From the NCBI GenBank assembly GCA_010093605.1, contig MU004189.1, positions 317,834 through 381,833 of the forward strand: a stretch of 64,000 bases of DNA, read 5' to 3'. Below are positions 1 to 11,620 of the stretch, piece after piece. The translations under genes were made by a program, and so were the position numbers. This DNA is from Lophium mytilinum. Lineage: Eukaryota; Ascomycota; Dothideomycetes; Mytilinidiales; Mytilinidiaceae. The notes below the pieces were generated by a model. That model was not told the DNA's origin. It worked only from the letters and a program-made list of their open reading frames with translations, and made no database searches. How positions within the stretch are numbered: position 1 is the first letter of the stretch; every line of letters begins with the position of its first letter.

Positions 1-2
1 AG

Positions 3-803
3 TTTCCCCAACACCCTCACTTGTCAACTTCTCGCTCAACGTTACGCCAGATAATCCACGCAATCTACCAACGCCGCCCCTGCTTCCTCGTCGAGCCTGA
101 ATGGCTCTCCATTGCCTTCGACACAACCGCCGTCTCAGATGACGACGCCCTCTACACCGAAGTCCTCCTCCTAATGGCGCAATTCCCCTCTCTCCTCAGC
201 GCCTTCGCAGCCCTCGAATCCCCCCCCTCATCCACAAGCTACGACTCCCCCCACGCCTCCGCCCGCGCCGCCCTCCTCGCCCGCCTCCTCGACCTCAAAC
301 GCGCCCTCTACCGCCTCGAACTCGCCCTTAACCCCCGCCTCGCCGACGGCCGCGCCGCCATCGAGCTACCCTCCCTCCTCGCCACCACTCCCGTCCCCAC
401 CTCCTTCCACTTCACCTCGTGGCGCGTCGCCGTCGTCTACGCCTGCTTCTGGTCTCTGCTCCTCATGGCCAACAAACTCCTGCTGCAGATGCTGCCATCA
501 GAGGACCCGTGCTCGCTCGCGGATGTCTTCGACCTCGAGCAGGAGTGCCGCGGCGTCAGCGCGCAGATCTGCAAGATGTGGGAGGATGCGTGGGCGCGGC
601 GGCCGATTGGCGCGTTTCATACGGGGCTGAGTGCGCTGATGAGCTGGGAGTGGTGTGAGGACGGGGTTCGGGAGTGGGTGGTTGAGGGGCAGAATCGGTT
701 GTTGGAGGAGCAGATGGGGGCGGGTAGGGGGTGGAGGTGGGATGCGGAGAGTTTTGGGGCGACGGCGGAGAGGTTGGTGGGTGCAGTGGATGGGGTAAGG
801 TGA
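3..803 (+). CDS. C-terminal part of a putative fungal transcription-factor-like protein (5' end outside window)
   Basis: The reading frame is open from the left edge to a TGA at 801-803, so the gene starts outside the window. About 266 residues are visible. They are helix-rich, with an acidic-hydrophobic block (TEVLLLMAQFPSLLSAF), a WRVAVVYACFWSLLLMANKLLLQ segment split by small residues, and a C-terminal stretch rich in Trp and Glu. This composition resembles the middle and C-terminal regulatory regions of Zn2Cys6 fungal regulators (DUF3468-like). No DNA-binding domain is visible because it would lie upstream. The frame strongly prefers C in third positions up to about 480 and G afterwards, which supports coding. 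The family call is an inference from style, not from a diagnostic motif; another helical fungal protein is possible. Confidence 0.5.
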   Translation, partial: FPQHPHLSTSRSTLRQIIHAIYQRRPCFLVEPEWLSIAFDTTAVSDDDALYTEVLLLMAQFPSLLSAFAALESPPSSTSYDSPHASARAALLARLLDLKRALYRLELALNPRLADGRAAIELPSLLATTPVPTSFHFTSWRVAVVYACFWSLLLMANKLLLQMLPSEDPCSLADVFDLEQECRGVSAQICKMWEDAWARRPIGAFHTGLSALMSWEWCEDGVREWVVEGQNRLLEEQMGAGRGWRWDAESFGATAERLVGAVDGVR

Positions 804-1429
804 GTTGAGGAGAGAGACACGGCCGGCACGTGTGTATAGCTCTATCTTCCTTCAAGACTTCTCTTTTTCCTATACATCACTATAATCTTCTCACTTGAAA
901 TAGAATATGGTTAGCTTCTGAAAACTGGAGAGGATAAAGAGCATATGTGCTTCTTAACTAGCTACTTCTTTACGATGGTAAAGCAAAGCAGTAGAGGCAG
1001 GTAATGAACAGTATCATTTACTTTATATTGGTAATAACCACTTATTAGTGGAAGTTATAATCACCATCACCACAAACCGATCAACCTAGTTAGTAACCCA
1101 TCGACCCGCTTTCTTCAATCCTTCGAATCCTCACTGGCCACTCGCAGCCTCTCGCACTAACTGCATACGTCCTCTTCGCCAGGCTCCCAAGCCTCTCTAT
1201 GATCAGATCGTCCGAGAGTAAGACCTAGTTGATCGGCAGTCGCAGTCTATCCATCTAGAGATATCTTGTCGAAGAATTACCTAATTAGCAAGAGCTCTGA
1301 GGAAAGAAGTTGGGGCACGGGTGCAGTACCGAGTGTTTAGACATAAGTTTGAGACCCGCCTACGAACTTTGATCCAGGTCACGTGTACGGCCGAGATAGG
1401 AAGGTGCGAGGAAACCGTGGAGCACAGAT

Positions 1430-1524
1430 GCAAAGTTTGAACCAGAACTGCGAAAGTTTGAACCAGAATTGCGAAAGTTTGAACCAGAATTGCGAAAGTT
1501 TGAACCAGTGTTGAAGTTTGAACG
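1430..1524. repeat. 21-bp minisatellite
   Basis: The unit GCGAAAGTTTGAACCAGAAT plus one T repeats about four times with a degenerate last copy. The first copy is 20 bp and the central two are identical. On the minus strand it reads as a repeated WFKLSQF peptide, but no gene supports that frame. Confidence 0.85.
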
Positions 1525-1576
1525 AGATCACGTGGAAGAAGTGCTTATTAAGACCGACCACTCATTAATGCTAGGC

Positions 1577-1700
1577 GGTTTAATCGACCCTTTAAATCGA
1601 CCCTTTCAATCGATCCTTTCAATCGACCCTCGCAATCGACCCTTTTATTCGACCCTTTTAATCGACCCTTTTAATCGACCCTTCTAATTCCCCTTCTAAT
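1577..1700. repeat. 13-bp minisatellite (AATCGACCCTTTT type)
   Basis: About nine imperfect copies of AATCGACCCTTTT lie head to tail. Variants include ATTCGACCC, AATCGATCC and AATTCCCC. The repeat starts about 50 bp after the 21-bp array but is unrelated in sequence. Confidence 0.85.
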
Positions 1701-2547
1701 TGTTCCTGCTAAAGCAATCTAATCGCGAGCTTAGCGGGTGTCAAGGGAATTACCTCCCAAAAAGGATGCAACACGCGAAAAGAACAGAACCCTGGCCCGA
1801 GGCTCGATTCGACCATGTACCCTCCGCGTATACGCTGCGTCTCACGGAAAATCGAGTAATGCCGTCAGATCTGGGAATGTTTTTAGTTGAAGGGGGACGA
1901 AGCGTTACCGCCTTGTGCTGACCCAGCTCCTTCACGTTTTGGGCTCTTTAAGTGGAAAGAGATACAGATCTAACCGCGTAGAAGGAGTTTACTTAGACGC
2001 TGTGTCCGCGATGCGTTTACTTATCGTACGCACGAAGTGCCTTATTGTCTGCACCATCCTCACCTCACTCTGCTGAGCCTGGCGCAACCACATCAGCACC
2101 ATCACCGTGCCTTCCCAAGTATCAACAATTCATCTCCGTTCACAATATCAATGTTCACCCGTAAAGCAGACTCAACACAAATCCCATTATCATCCAATTC
2201 ATTTCTATCCAAGGTTCATGTTTTCCTACTCCATCCCACCCATAGTCATACTCATACACCAAAAGCTCCAAAAGCCCATTTCCGTCCAGTTCCCCGTTTT
2301 GATACACCCCCTATACAACTCTCTCTCCAAAAGAATGAGCGAGTGACGAAGAAGAAGAAAAAAGACCGGCATAGCCAGTCCAGCTGCAAAAGTGGGTATT
2401 TACAGAATAGAAGAAGAAGGAAAGCAAGCTCCAGCACACATTGTCAAAGCGAATGTAATCGGTGCCTCCGCGCACACGCTCCTCGAAACACCTAACCCTG
2501 AATGTAAATCCAACAACTCCTATATGGTGCGAAGTGACTGGAGGCAT

Positions 2548-4101
2548 CTACGACGCCGCCTCAATCAACTTCCCCACTAGGCTCCTCGCATGATGCGCAT
2601 GGCCCGCTGCGAGACGCTGGCTCCGCTTCTTCACAGCATTGGAGCACGCACCCCCGGCACAGGTCTGGTACAGACTAATCGCAGCAGCGCCACCACAGAT
2701 CTCGTTCGTGTTACCGTTGCACTTCATCAGGCAATTCCCCGCCACACCCTTCACAGGCGCCCGGTCCGCCGCGATGCTGTTCCCGCAATAGCACTCACCC
2801 GAGTACTCCACGCCCGCATACTTCGAGCCCTTCCCCTTGCAAAAATCCACACACGTCTCGACGGTCATCTTCGGCCCGGAGGTCTGAGGCCCATTGAGCG
2901 TGCGGCTACCCGCGTCATCGGTGCCACAGCCAATATACTTCCAGCCCTTCGACTTCGTGAGATCCGGGACGCCGAGCGAGGCGGTAGTGACGCCCGCGAT
3001 CTTAGCGGCCGGGCAGTTCTCGACCTTGGTGGCGTAGGCGGGCCCCGCGGTGAGGGGGTTGCAGCCGGGCAGCTTCTCGAGGATGCCGGAGACGGGCTCG
3101 GCGATCATGTTGGGGAGTTTGCACGACTGCGTCTCGGCCTGGGTGCGCTTGGTGAAGACTTTATCCTCGCAGTCGGTGACGCCGTCGACGCAGGTGTCGA
3201 TGCCTTTTTGCAGCGTCGGAATGTCCCAGCCGTTGACGAAGTCGCCATGGAAGCCGTAGCCCGTCTCGTCGCCGTTGGAGAAGACGAAGGGCTGCTTGTC
3301 GGAGTACCAGTCGTTGGCGAAGTGGTTCGTGTTGTAGGTGACTTCGTAGAAGAGCGTCATCATGTGCACGGGGTGGGTGCTTGGGCAGCGTCCGCCGTCG
3401 TAGTTGCTGTTGGGGGACTTGGTTGGGTAGGACATGTGGGACTTGTGGTCAGCGGAGTCGAGGTTCTTGCCGTCCCAGCAGGAGGGCATGACGATCTGGG
3501 TGCGGATGCTGTCGCATTTGCGCGTGGGCAGGGCTTGATTGATGAAGGGGCCGCCTGCGACGTTACATTGGTGCTGCACGGCCATGCCGGCGTAGTCGGT
3601 GGATGAGGCGCGACGGAGGGGGTCGCCGGCGAGCATGCGGAAGCCCTTGGGGAAGGGGTGGAGCTTGTCGTTGTCGGGGCCTTTGCGGTTGCTGAGTGGT
3701 GTTAGCTGAATTCTCTACTTGATGGAGGCTGGGTGCACTCACAGATAGTAGATTGCCATCCCCCCCATGTCCCCATACTGGTTATCACCATTGATGGGGA
3801 CAGGGATGAAGCTACCGTTCTTGGCATGGTAGTACATCTTGGGGGTCCAGTAATTGCTCAGGTCCTCCTTGATGTAGCAGGTTGAGCAGGTGGAGGCGCG
3901 GGCCTTGTCGTAGTCCATGCTGAAGTTGAAGCCATTTCCACCAACGATGGCGTGGACGTGGCCAGCTGGTGCACCCGGGTTCACAATGGGGTCGGCGCGC
4001 TCATCGAAGAGGCGCGAGAAGCATTGCACCACGAAGGTGCTGCTAGCGGGGGTGAGGAGAGTGGAAATGAGGGGGAGAAGGATGTGGGATTTGAGAAGCA
4101 T
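2548..4101 (-). CDS. Secreted DUF1996 and WSC domain protein
   Basis: Exons 4101-3743 and 3691-2548 flank a 51-bp intron (GTGAGT...CAG) and give 500 residues. The N-terminus is a signal peptide (hydrophobic core from residue 2, cleavage likely after PASS). Residues about 25-330 match DUF1996, with its early CFSRLFDERADPIVNPG block, GHVHAIVGGN motif, a MPSCWDGKNLDS motif and the conserved HMMTLFYEVTYNT region. A WSC carbohydrate-binding domain follows at about 370-465, with its cysteine pattern (GWKYIGCGTD, CVDFCKG, ECYCGN, NEICGG). The end is basic and His-rich. DUF1996-WSC proteins are secreted or wall-associated in fungi; the reaction, if any, is not established. It stands alone, with gene-free flanks on both sides. 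The domain calls are secure; the substrate is unknown. Confidence 0.92.
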
Positions 4102-6840
4102 GTTGATGATAGGATGAAAGAGTCTAAAGTGGGAATCGTTGTGTTTTTTCAGTTGGTATCGTGGAGTCGTTTACAGACGTATGTTGCACAGCAAGCTGTT
4201 GTTTTGATATTGGGCCAAGGAGCGTGGATACTGGCAAAGAGTGACGGCGCAAAGATGGTTCAGAAGGAATGACACAGGTATCAAACCTGGAATGAAAGCA
4301 AAAGACAAAGAGAGAGTGAAGCAGTCAACTGGGACGCTGTTGGGAGTAGTGAAGAAGAGAGTGGCCAGGGTGGGAGCAACCTCATTCTTGTACTCACCGG
4401 GGCATGATCTGTGCCTCGCCCATGCAGCCAACAACCTTCACTCGGGCCAGCCCTCACAGAACCCCTTCCATTTCCCCTCGCCTACTCGCAGCAGGGCGGC
4501 GTTCAGTTGGCACCCCCTGCGGCATGCCGAAGGTGTGGCCCGACATATTCTCCAGCGAGCAACGCCGGGGCATGCGGGTTCCTGCAGAAGGGCGAAAATA
4601 TGCTTCACCCGCAGCGAAGCAGAAACGCCGGAGTCTGCTGCAGCCAGTCAGCACTCCCACAAAACAAGAAATATCGCACCTCGGCGCCCCACCCCAGCGA
4701 TGCGCGCGGGGGCATGCAAGCCGTTGGTGTTGGCGTGGCGTCCGTTGGTGGCCCTGGTGCAGGTGGTAGTTTCGAAACGTGCGTGGCGTCGGGCTGCTTT
4801 TTGCTCTCTGCTTTGGCGAGAGCGCTTTCCATGCGCGCGGCCTCATTCCATCACCTCCCACCCCAAAAAGCCACCATCCCTCAAGCATCGCCAGCGTGCA
4901 CGCCAGCTCCTTCGCCTGTGCCCGCCCCTAAGATACGCCGATACGCAGATACACAGATAAGGGCGCGCAGACCCGACTCTGACTGGGCCGGTTTGGGGGC
5001 TCTCTGCCCTCGCTCTGGCCTGCGCGCTGCTGGCATGCCTCGAAGCTGAGTCGCACTGCAGCCATCCTGCACGGCGAGACACCATTCATATCGGTACCTG
5101 CAGCGAGAGTCAGCCCCTCGACGGCCCGGCAGCGTTCTCCCCTGATTCTTTTCTAGGCCATGCTGCCCGACCTTCTGCTTTAGGCGCCCCTCCTTCCATG
5201 CAGTAGCAGCCGCCCATGGCTTTTCAAGCTTTTCTTGTTTCTCGGTAGAGAGAGGCACAGTTGGAGTGTTTACCCGCTCACCGTGTCGGTACTTGACACA
5301 GGGGAGGGATCCTTCTGCGCTTAGACGGTGGGTTCGACTCGGGAGCCACCGTGATTCCTAGCTGATCGAGCTCAATTCTAACGTCCGTGCCGTCGGTATC
5401 GCTGTTAGAGCCACTATCACTGTGCCACATGAGGGTTGGACCGGACGGCTCAGACAAGGCCGGCCTAGACGTCACTGCTATCTGCGCTGTGGCGCGCGGC
5501 TCCTTCAGGTCTCACACAGAGCTTCCTGGTGCATTCCAAAGTCGACGACGAGCAGACGAGTGTCACTAAATGAAACAGTTCTTGGTGAATGGTGATTGAT
5601 CAGTCCTTGGCTGTTGGCCTCGACTGGAGTCTCGCTTTGCGATACATACGTTCACAACGGGCGCGCTGCGCTTCGTGGCATGCGGAGTTGAACGATAATT
5701 GATGGCAAGCTAGGTTGACCATGCTAGAGTTCGCAAAATATCTCCAATTGTGCAATTCCACAGAGCCGAGTGGAGCACAAATGTGGAACGTCGGCCAAGT
5801 ACATGTTTCTCATCTTTCAGGTTTCAATTCAACTGAGGGCCAGATTCAATGCCGCAAGAGAAGTAGCAAAAACGCAATTACCACGATCTGGCGTAGAACA
5901 GCAGAAAAAACAGCGAAGGACCCCTGGACGATGTAGTTAGGCGCTAGAAAACAATTCGCGGGCAGTCCCGATGTTTATCGAAGTAGCGACAGTGTTCAAA
6001 CCGCACTCCGGGTCCAAGGATGGGTAAGTAAGAAATTCATCACACTCAAGCGCCCTGCATGATATACTCTGCACTCTATACTTGACTACTGCCAAAAGCT
6101 CCTAGATCGGGAGACACGCTTGATTAGATGCTGGCTGGGATGTGGATGGCGGATAGTACACCGAACTTTGCAATGGACTTGCTTCGAGGTACGTATTCCG
6201 ATACCGCGTTCGCATTCGACAACCGATAGGATGAATCTCCAGTCACAACGGCGGGTGAAACAATGTCCGGATCGCACCTCGCTACACTGAATGTATTCAA
6301 TGTGTCCTAGCCCCTCATTGTAGCATATTTCTCGTCATGTCTAACGGAAACCGGGACTTTGCCTTCAGATGCAGAAGCCTTTTTTCGTCTATTACTTTCG
6401 TCACCGTCGTCCTTTCGCTTCGTGGAAACAGATGTGGACTCTGCTTCAGATTAGCAACATCGTTGGGACGTGGACCATCAAACTAAACTGGTTGAGCAAA
6501 AGCCTCACATTAGAAAGACATTCGGTGTGCAAACATTTCAAGTATCAATGGTGCAATTTCATTTTCTGTCAAACTACTTAGGGTATCTAAAACAATCTTT
6601 GAACAGCCTCATCCCCCTTGCTAATCTACCGCTAGCCCCTTCTAGGGGGTTACATAGGCAGTTTATCCATTCTGCACGGCACTTGCTCTTACGGGATCAT
6701 ATGGCTTGCTTGAAGCTAGTGGCTGCTCAGCCAGGGGCTCGCGGGGTCGATCGGCTGGCTTGCTTGTTTCCTTGTGCGATGCAGTTCTTGCCACTGAAGC
6801 TTAACTTAGTAACAGCATAACAGCCATTATAGCATCAAAA
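4102..6840. other. Intergenic region, no supported gene
   Basis: The first part (4400-5060) is GC-rich and open in several frames on both strands, a pattern of base composition rather than coding. The rest is mixed AT-rich DNA with short frames only. A frame at 5278-5475 on the minus strand has a Ser/Asp-rich segment followed by a KRRR basic patch, but it has no ATG near its start and no neighbouring exon that I could join. Confidence 0.5.
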
Positions 6841-7170
6841 CTAACAATGGACCTTCCGCACGACTTGTGTCATGCGCCAGTCGACGACACCAACATCTAT
6901 CCTATGTACCTTCTCCTCCAGCAGTTGTTTAACTACACGCTCTTGGATGTCCGCTTGGGTGTCTGCATAGACCTGAGTCCAACGAGTCCATTCCGGATGA
7001 TCTGTGGCAAGTCTTTCCGCTTCTTGCTTTGTGATGGTCTGCCCGATCTTTGTTAACAAGGCCTACGCTAGGCTTATATCCCTGCTTACCAGAAACCGCT
7101 TCCACTCAGTCGAGTTAAGTCCAGCTCTGGCCTGTGCCTCAGTAGCCTTGGCGGTAATCTTAAGACTCAT
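6841..7170 (-). CDS. Possible small protein of unknown function
   Basis: A two-exon model starts at an ATG at 7170 (MSLKITAKATEAQ). Exon 1 ends at 7090 before a good GTAAGC donor. Exon 2 starts at 7038 after GGGCAG (51-bp intron) and ends at 6841, giving 92 residues. A different acceptor (ACAAAG at 7048) would give 95. The product is soluble, charged and helical, with EAERLATDHPEWTRWTQVYA and DIQERVVKQLLEEKVHRI segments and no recognised domain. The frame remains open upstream through the 9-bp repeat at 7284-7351, where it reads as repeated Asp-Glu-Thr, so a longer N-terminus from an ATG at 7263 is possible. Codon bias is weak. It could be a real orphan gene or a remnant. Confidence 0.35.
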
Positions 7171-7934
7171 TCTGCGTGGTGGCGTTGAACTGTGACAATT
7201 CGTAAGATTTCGAGCGGGAGTCGTGTTGCTGAAGCGGGGCCATGGAAGGAGGGCACTGACCATATTGACCACATCCTCCGTTACGTCCGTCTCGTCCGTC
7301 CTGTCCGTCTCGTCCGTCACGTCCGTCTCGTCTGTCTCGTCTGTCTCGTCCCATCCACGTTCCCTTCACGTCGAAGTATCGGTTAATCAGATCGACGTTC
7401 GATACAAGCCGAATCCATTACTCCTCTCCCAGATATCTGCCTTCAAATCGTGTTACGCCCGGCGAGGCTGAGGATGCACGTTTGCCTTCAAATTCTGCAG
7501 CAGCCTTCATACATCCTACGCCTCCTTCCCACGCCGCTTCTGTGGATTCTCATTTTCCGCAGCTAGTTGAGTCCTGCTTAGGCGAACCGTGTATGTTTAT
7601 CTTTCGTTGCTCTGCTAAGTCAACAGACTCGTTATTTCTACGCAATGACCTCAGTCATTGGCTACGTTGGCTGGGGCGTCACAGCCTTCTGCTGCGGTTT
7701 CTTTACTTACGGTCATGTATCCGCTGCAAAATACAAAGAGACGAAACGCAGCAGATCAATTCAAATTGTTATCATCTGACTACTGCCAAGAGCTACCGGA
7801 ACGGGAGATTTATCTGCTTATGTATCGGCGAATTATGCGTCCTTCTCATCGAGTACGCTTTCATACCTTCGAGTCTACATTTCTGGCATCCTCTACGTTG
7901 TAGTTGAATTCAATCTTTCAACCCAGCTTCCTCA
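7171..7934. other. Intergenic region with 9-bp repeat
   Basis: It contains the 9-bp microsatellite-like repeat described separately. It also has a 44-codon plus-strand frame at 7645-7779 that begins MTSVIGYVGWGVTAFCCGFF, a single possible membrane helix. No splice partner or homologous motif supports that frame as a gene. Confidence 0.45.
7284..7351. repeat. 9-bp tandem repeat CGTCCGTCT
   Basis: About seven and a half imperfect copies of CGTCCGTCT lie in tandem. The period of nine keeps the reading frame, so the minus strand reads as DET/DGT-like tripeptide repeats. Confidence 0.85.
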
Positions 7935-9765
7935 CTATAGAATATATCTAAACCCCTTCGGCAACCCCTCCTCCTGCTCCTTCGCCGCCATCTTCCGATT
8001 CTCCCACCCCAACACAAACCTAATCACAATCGCCATGCCCGCACACAAAAAGCACACGCACGCCAGCCCCACACCCGCGGGAACATACTGCGGCCCATCA
8101 CTCGGCGGGTACATATAGCTGCCATAAATGCCCGCCGCGTTCCCAAACATGCCGCACGTAGCCACCACGACGGCGCGCTTGCCCAGCGGCCGCGGGAACG
8201 ACGACGTGATCCACGCCAGGATCATCTGGAACGGCGGCAAGATGCCCAGCGGCATTAAATACTTGGCGAACATGCGCGGGCCGACGCCGTGGGTAGTGAC
8301 GACAAGGATGTTGCCGATGGCGCCGACGACCATGCAGCACGCGATGTGGATGCTGCGCTCGCTGGTGCGGGAGCTGTGGTAGGCGACGACGAGGGTTGCG
8401 ATGAGGGTCGCGAACCAGACGGGGACGGTGAGGAGGAGGGTGGTGGTGCGGTTGTAGCCGAGGGACTTTACGATGGTTGGGAAGAAGTAGGTGAAGGACT
8501 GTGCGAGGAGATTGCTGACGGTTTGTTAGGTACGCTGAGGAGGAGCGCGGAGGGGGTATTGGCGTACCAGTGGTGCATGATCATGAAGAGGTAGAGCCGG
8601 TAATCAGAGTACGCGAGCTTCAACGCCTGCTTCCAGGTGATGGCGTCGCGGTCGTCCTGCTCGCCTTGGACGTCCTGCGCCAGCCGCCATTGCGCAAAAT
8701 GCTTCTCTTCCGTCGACAGCCAGCGCGTCGTGTTTGGGTAGTCCGGCATGAAGAAACTGGGATCTCGTCAGCTTCGCGACACACATCACGGAGAACTTTC
8801 TGGAAAACCGAACTCACACTGCTATCATCGCAATACCGCATGTAGCGGTACCCTCAATGATGAACAACCACCGCCATCCCGCAATGCCATGCGCTGGGTT
8901 CAGATTCGCCAAAACACCGGCTGCGATCAGACCTCCAAACCTGGGATCAATCAGCACCCATACCCAATGAATCTTATTGATAGCGTCGGTGACCCACATA
9001 TTCGCCAGCGCGACTCCAGTATAAAGAATGGCAATCCGATGCGCGAGCTCGTGCGCCCGATACCAACTCGACATAAGAAAAATACATCCCCTATCCCCAT
9101 TCATTAGCTCCAGTTCTTCTTCTTTCCACATATTAATTTCACGTACGAAAAGAACGGCGCCTCCGCCGCACCAAGAAATAGTCGACACATCAGTTCTCCG
9201 ACAAACGAATGCGTCGCCGCCTGGCACGCGCTGATCATGCCCCAAATAGCCATCATACCGCACAGATACAGGCTCGGGCGGACCTTCGTCAAGAGCAGAT
9301 TAGAAGGGAGTTGGAACAAGATATAACCAATGAACAGAATCGACGTAATAGTGTTGAACTCCGTCCCCTTGAGACGGAGATCGGCTTCCAGCGAGCCCAG
9401 GCGGGCTTGGGCGAGGGCGGTGCGGTCGAGGAAGTTGGTTAGGTCTGGATGGGAGGGGGGGTTAGCGAGCTCGTACACGCACATGCACACGCTCTTGCCT
9501 TCTGGTCTTCGTAGGGGGTACTTGATAAGTGTAGATAGAGCTGGGATAGAGGGGGCGTTTCGTACGCACACATCAACACAATCCACGGCAACAACTGCAC
9601 ATCAATCTTCCACAGCAGCTCCTTCGTCTTGAACGCATGCCACTCGGCATCCCGCTGCGCGAAGTCGGCCGCGTGCGCCTGTAACTCGTCGTCTGGGTTT
9701 GCGTTCTGCTGCTTGAGCTCGTACGACTCGACGTGGTTGTCGAGGGAGGTGCGTTTGATGTCCAT
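7935..9765 (-). CDS. MFS transporter, allantoate permease (Dal5/Tna1-like) family
   Basis: Five exons (9765-9570, 9444-9147, 9090-8818, 8756-8568, 8514-7935) with introns of 125, 56, 61 and 53 bp give 511 residues. The start is the ATG of MDIKRTSLDN. Features of the anion:cation symporter family are clear: the TM1 signature LPWIVLMYLTNFLDRTALAQARL is restored only by splicing intron 1, then come the LFQLPSNLLLTKVRPS loop, AAEAPFFSGCIFLMSSWY, the GWRWLFIIEGTAT segment, and the cytosolic loop with PDYPNTTRWLSTEEKHFA typical of this family. About 12 membrane segments follow the usual 6+6 layout. Family members carry carboxylates, vitamins, nicotinate or allantoate across the plasma membrane with protons. 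The substrate of this one cannot be read from sequence. Confidence 0.93.
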
Positions 9766-11332
9766 ATCCGCGGTATTCCTATCCCTATCCGTATGCGTAC
9801 GTCCCACAAGAAATCAAAAATCAAAACAGAAGCCTCAACCCTCAAGACTTCAATTCTCTGACAGCGAGAATTGAGGCAAGTAAACAATCCCGGCAACCAA
9901 GGTAGCTAGTATCTGCGAAAACACGGGGTCCCCATACTACTTAAGCTTTTTCGCCAATGTGATCGCGCGCAATCCGCGACCATGGGGTAGGGAGGTGCGG
10001 AGGAGGCGAGATGGGTTTTAGGCCTTCTCGCCGACCTGGCCGCGCATGCGGCGACCAACTAAAATGGCGGCTAGGGGGCGTAGCGTGCTGTGGGGTGGGA
10101 GGGAGGTGTGTGATGTGCGCCGATCTGGTCCGTCGGGGAGAAGGCCGAGGGGGGGCGTGTGGGGAAAGGGGCTGCGTCGGGGTGGTTTCTTTCGGTTGGG
10201 GAGATATGGGTAGGGGATAATTAGAGGGGTGGTTTAGGGTTTGGTAGCTTGGATGGCTGGTGTTGTGGGTTGTGGGGGATGATCAAGTGAGGGTTGAGAT
10301 GTTGGGTTGCGTTAGGAAAAGGGCGTTTCGAATGAGGAAATGGGAAATCGAGATGGCTGCTTTGACGAGGAAAAGGGGTCTTTTGAGGTGCTGGTTAGTG
10401 TAATTTGCATGATAGGAAAGAGAGCATAAGTTGCATTGCTCCATCTGCTTGGGTTCGACCGATGTAGTTGACTGGGGACTGTCCTCTTACTCGTTGATAA
10501 GGAGACTGAAGATGAGATAGTTGAAACATCTCACTATCTAGTGGTATCAACTAGGTAAGCTTCTCCACCTCGAAAGATGAATCGACAACATGTAATACTG
10601 CATACGAGGATCCCGTATATATGTAAACGGACAGCGAAGCAGAGCGGAAATAGGTTTATTTCGTGTTCTCCTGTTGGCTTTGCTGAAAGTAAGGGATCAG
10701 AAAACGCGATATCGGCGTGCTAATAGACACAGCAACTCCTAGCCGCTGTCGGAAGAAACATGAAAACAGTGAGGGAGTCTCTTGGAAGGCGATGATACGG
10801 GGTACAAATACAAATATATCACGTGACGTGCGAAGAAACAATTCCACTTCGCCTCCAATACCAGCCTTGAACGACATCCTGTTTCTATAACAATGATGAG
10901 GGACTGCGTCCTAGTTGGTTGAGTGTTCTCCAGGATTCTGTTAAAACTGCATCAGAAGCTTGATTTACCGTCGCGATCTTCAGATTCAAAACTGAACGCT
11001 GTGCCACAATCCGCAAGGAGTGACGAAGCTACAGTTTCAGCCAAGAATGGGCGATAGTACGGGCTAAGCATGCAGTGATGAGCTCCGTAGGAACTCAAAA
11101 ACAGCGTAGAAAAGCTCATCGTCTATTGGTGCAGAGCGTCCTTGAGGAGCACCACGAGAACGGACACGGAGTCGGGACTCGCAACACCGAAATGACGATA
11201 CACAGGTATTGAAGACAAACGAGAGAATGAGAAGTGGGGCGTGTCAAAGGCAAGGGAAGGATGCGCTGTGCTTACTTCATCTAAACGTGCACATATATAT
11301 CAGTCAGACTCCCAACATACTTTCCATCTCAT
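9766..11332. other. Intergenic region, no supported gene
   Basis: The upstream part (9950-10400) is G-rich on the plus strand and is probably the transporter's promoter region. A 73-codon minus-strand frame at 10656-10877 starts with ATG but has no recognisable feature. The rest is unremarkable. Confidence 0.5.
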
Positions 11333-11545
11333 TCACAGCAGTCTCACCAGCCAAGAAGCGGTAGGTTCATGAAGTTTGTTCTCGTAGCTCTTTTCTGATG
11401 CTTCTACATACGCATGCACCTCGTTCCCAACCCCACTCGACCACATGTTATCAACAAACCACCCAATCACCAACCCCAAATATAGTACAAAGAAGTATTT
11501 CAGAAGGCTCCAAGATCCCGTTTGCCCCTTTTTACCGATCCCCAT
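11333..11545 (-). CDS. Doubtful small single-helix membrane peptide
   Basis: A 70-codon frame starts at ATG 11545 (MGIGKKGQTG). It has one clear hydrophobic helix (LLKYFFVLYLGLVIGWFV) followed by a polar tail with ENKLHEPTASW. It lies directly downstream of the GH128 gene on the same strand, inside what could be that gene's 3' UTR. It may be chance; only the shape of the peptide speaks for it. Confidence 0.2.
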   Translation of the reverse strand: MGIGKKGQTGSWSLLKYFFVLYLGLVIGWFVDNMWSSGVGNEVHAYVEASEKSYENKLHEPTASWLVRLL

Positions 11546-11620
11546 ATAACCCAGTTCCGAAACGCTAACCCTGATACACAAGAACCCCTCAAGAAGATTT
11601 GGTCACACGCCCATTTGCGC

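Larger units (their letters stand above)
804..2547. other. Intergenic region with minisatellites
   Basis: There is no convincing gene here. The stretch 840-1080 is AT-rich and suits the 3' end of the upstream gene. The interval 1430-1700 holds two unrelated short tandem repeats, annotated separately. Short open frames at 2037-2580 are C/A-rich and show no domain or codon bias. Confidence 0.6.

Noticed and set aside
2590-3606. Long plus-strand open frame (338 codons) over the WSC gene
   Set aside because: It is antisense to a clear DUF1996-WSC coding region; the opposite strand of C-biased coding DNA is often open.
4241-5049. Several long overlapping plus-strand frames
   Set aside because: Three frames and the other strand are open at once in GC-rich DNA, the sign of composition rather than a gene.
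5325-5350. tRNA T-loop-like GGTTCGACTC
   Set aside because: The flanking bases do not pair into a T stem and no acceptor or anticodon arm fits.
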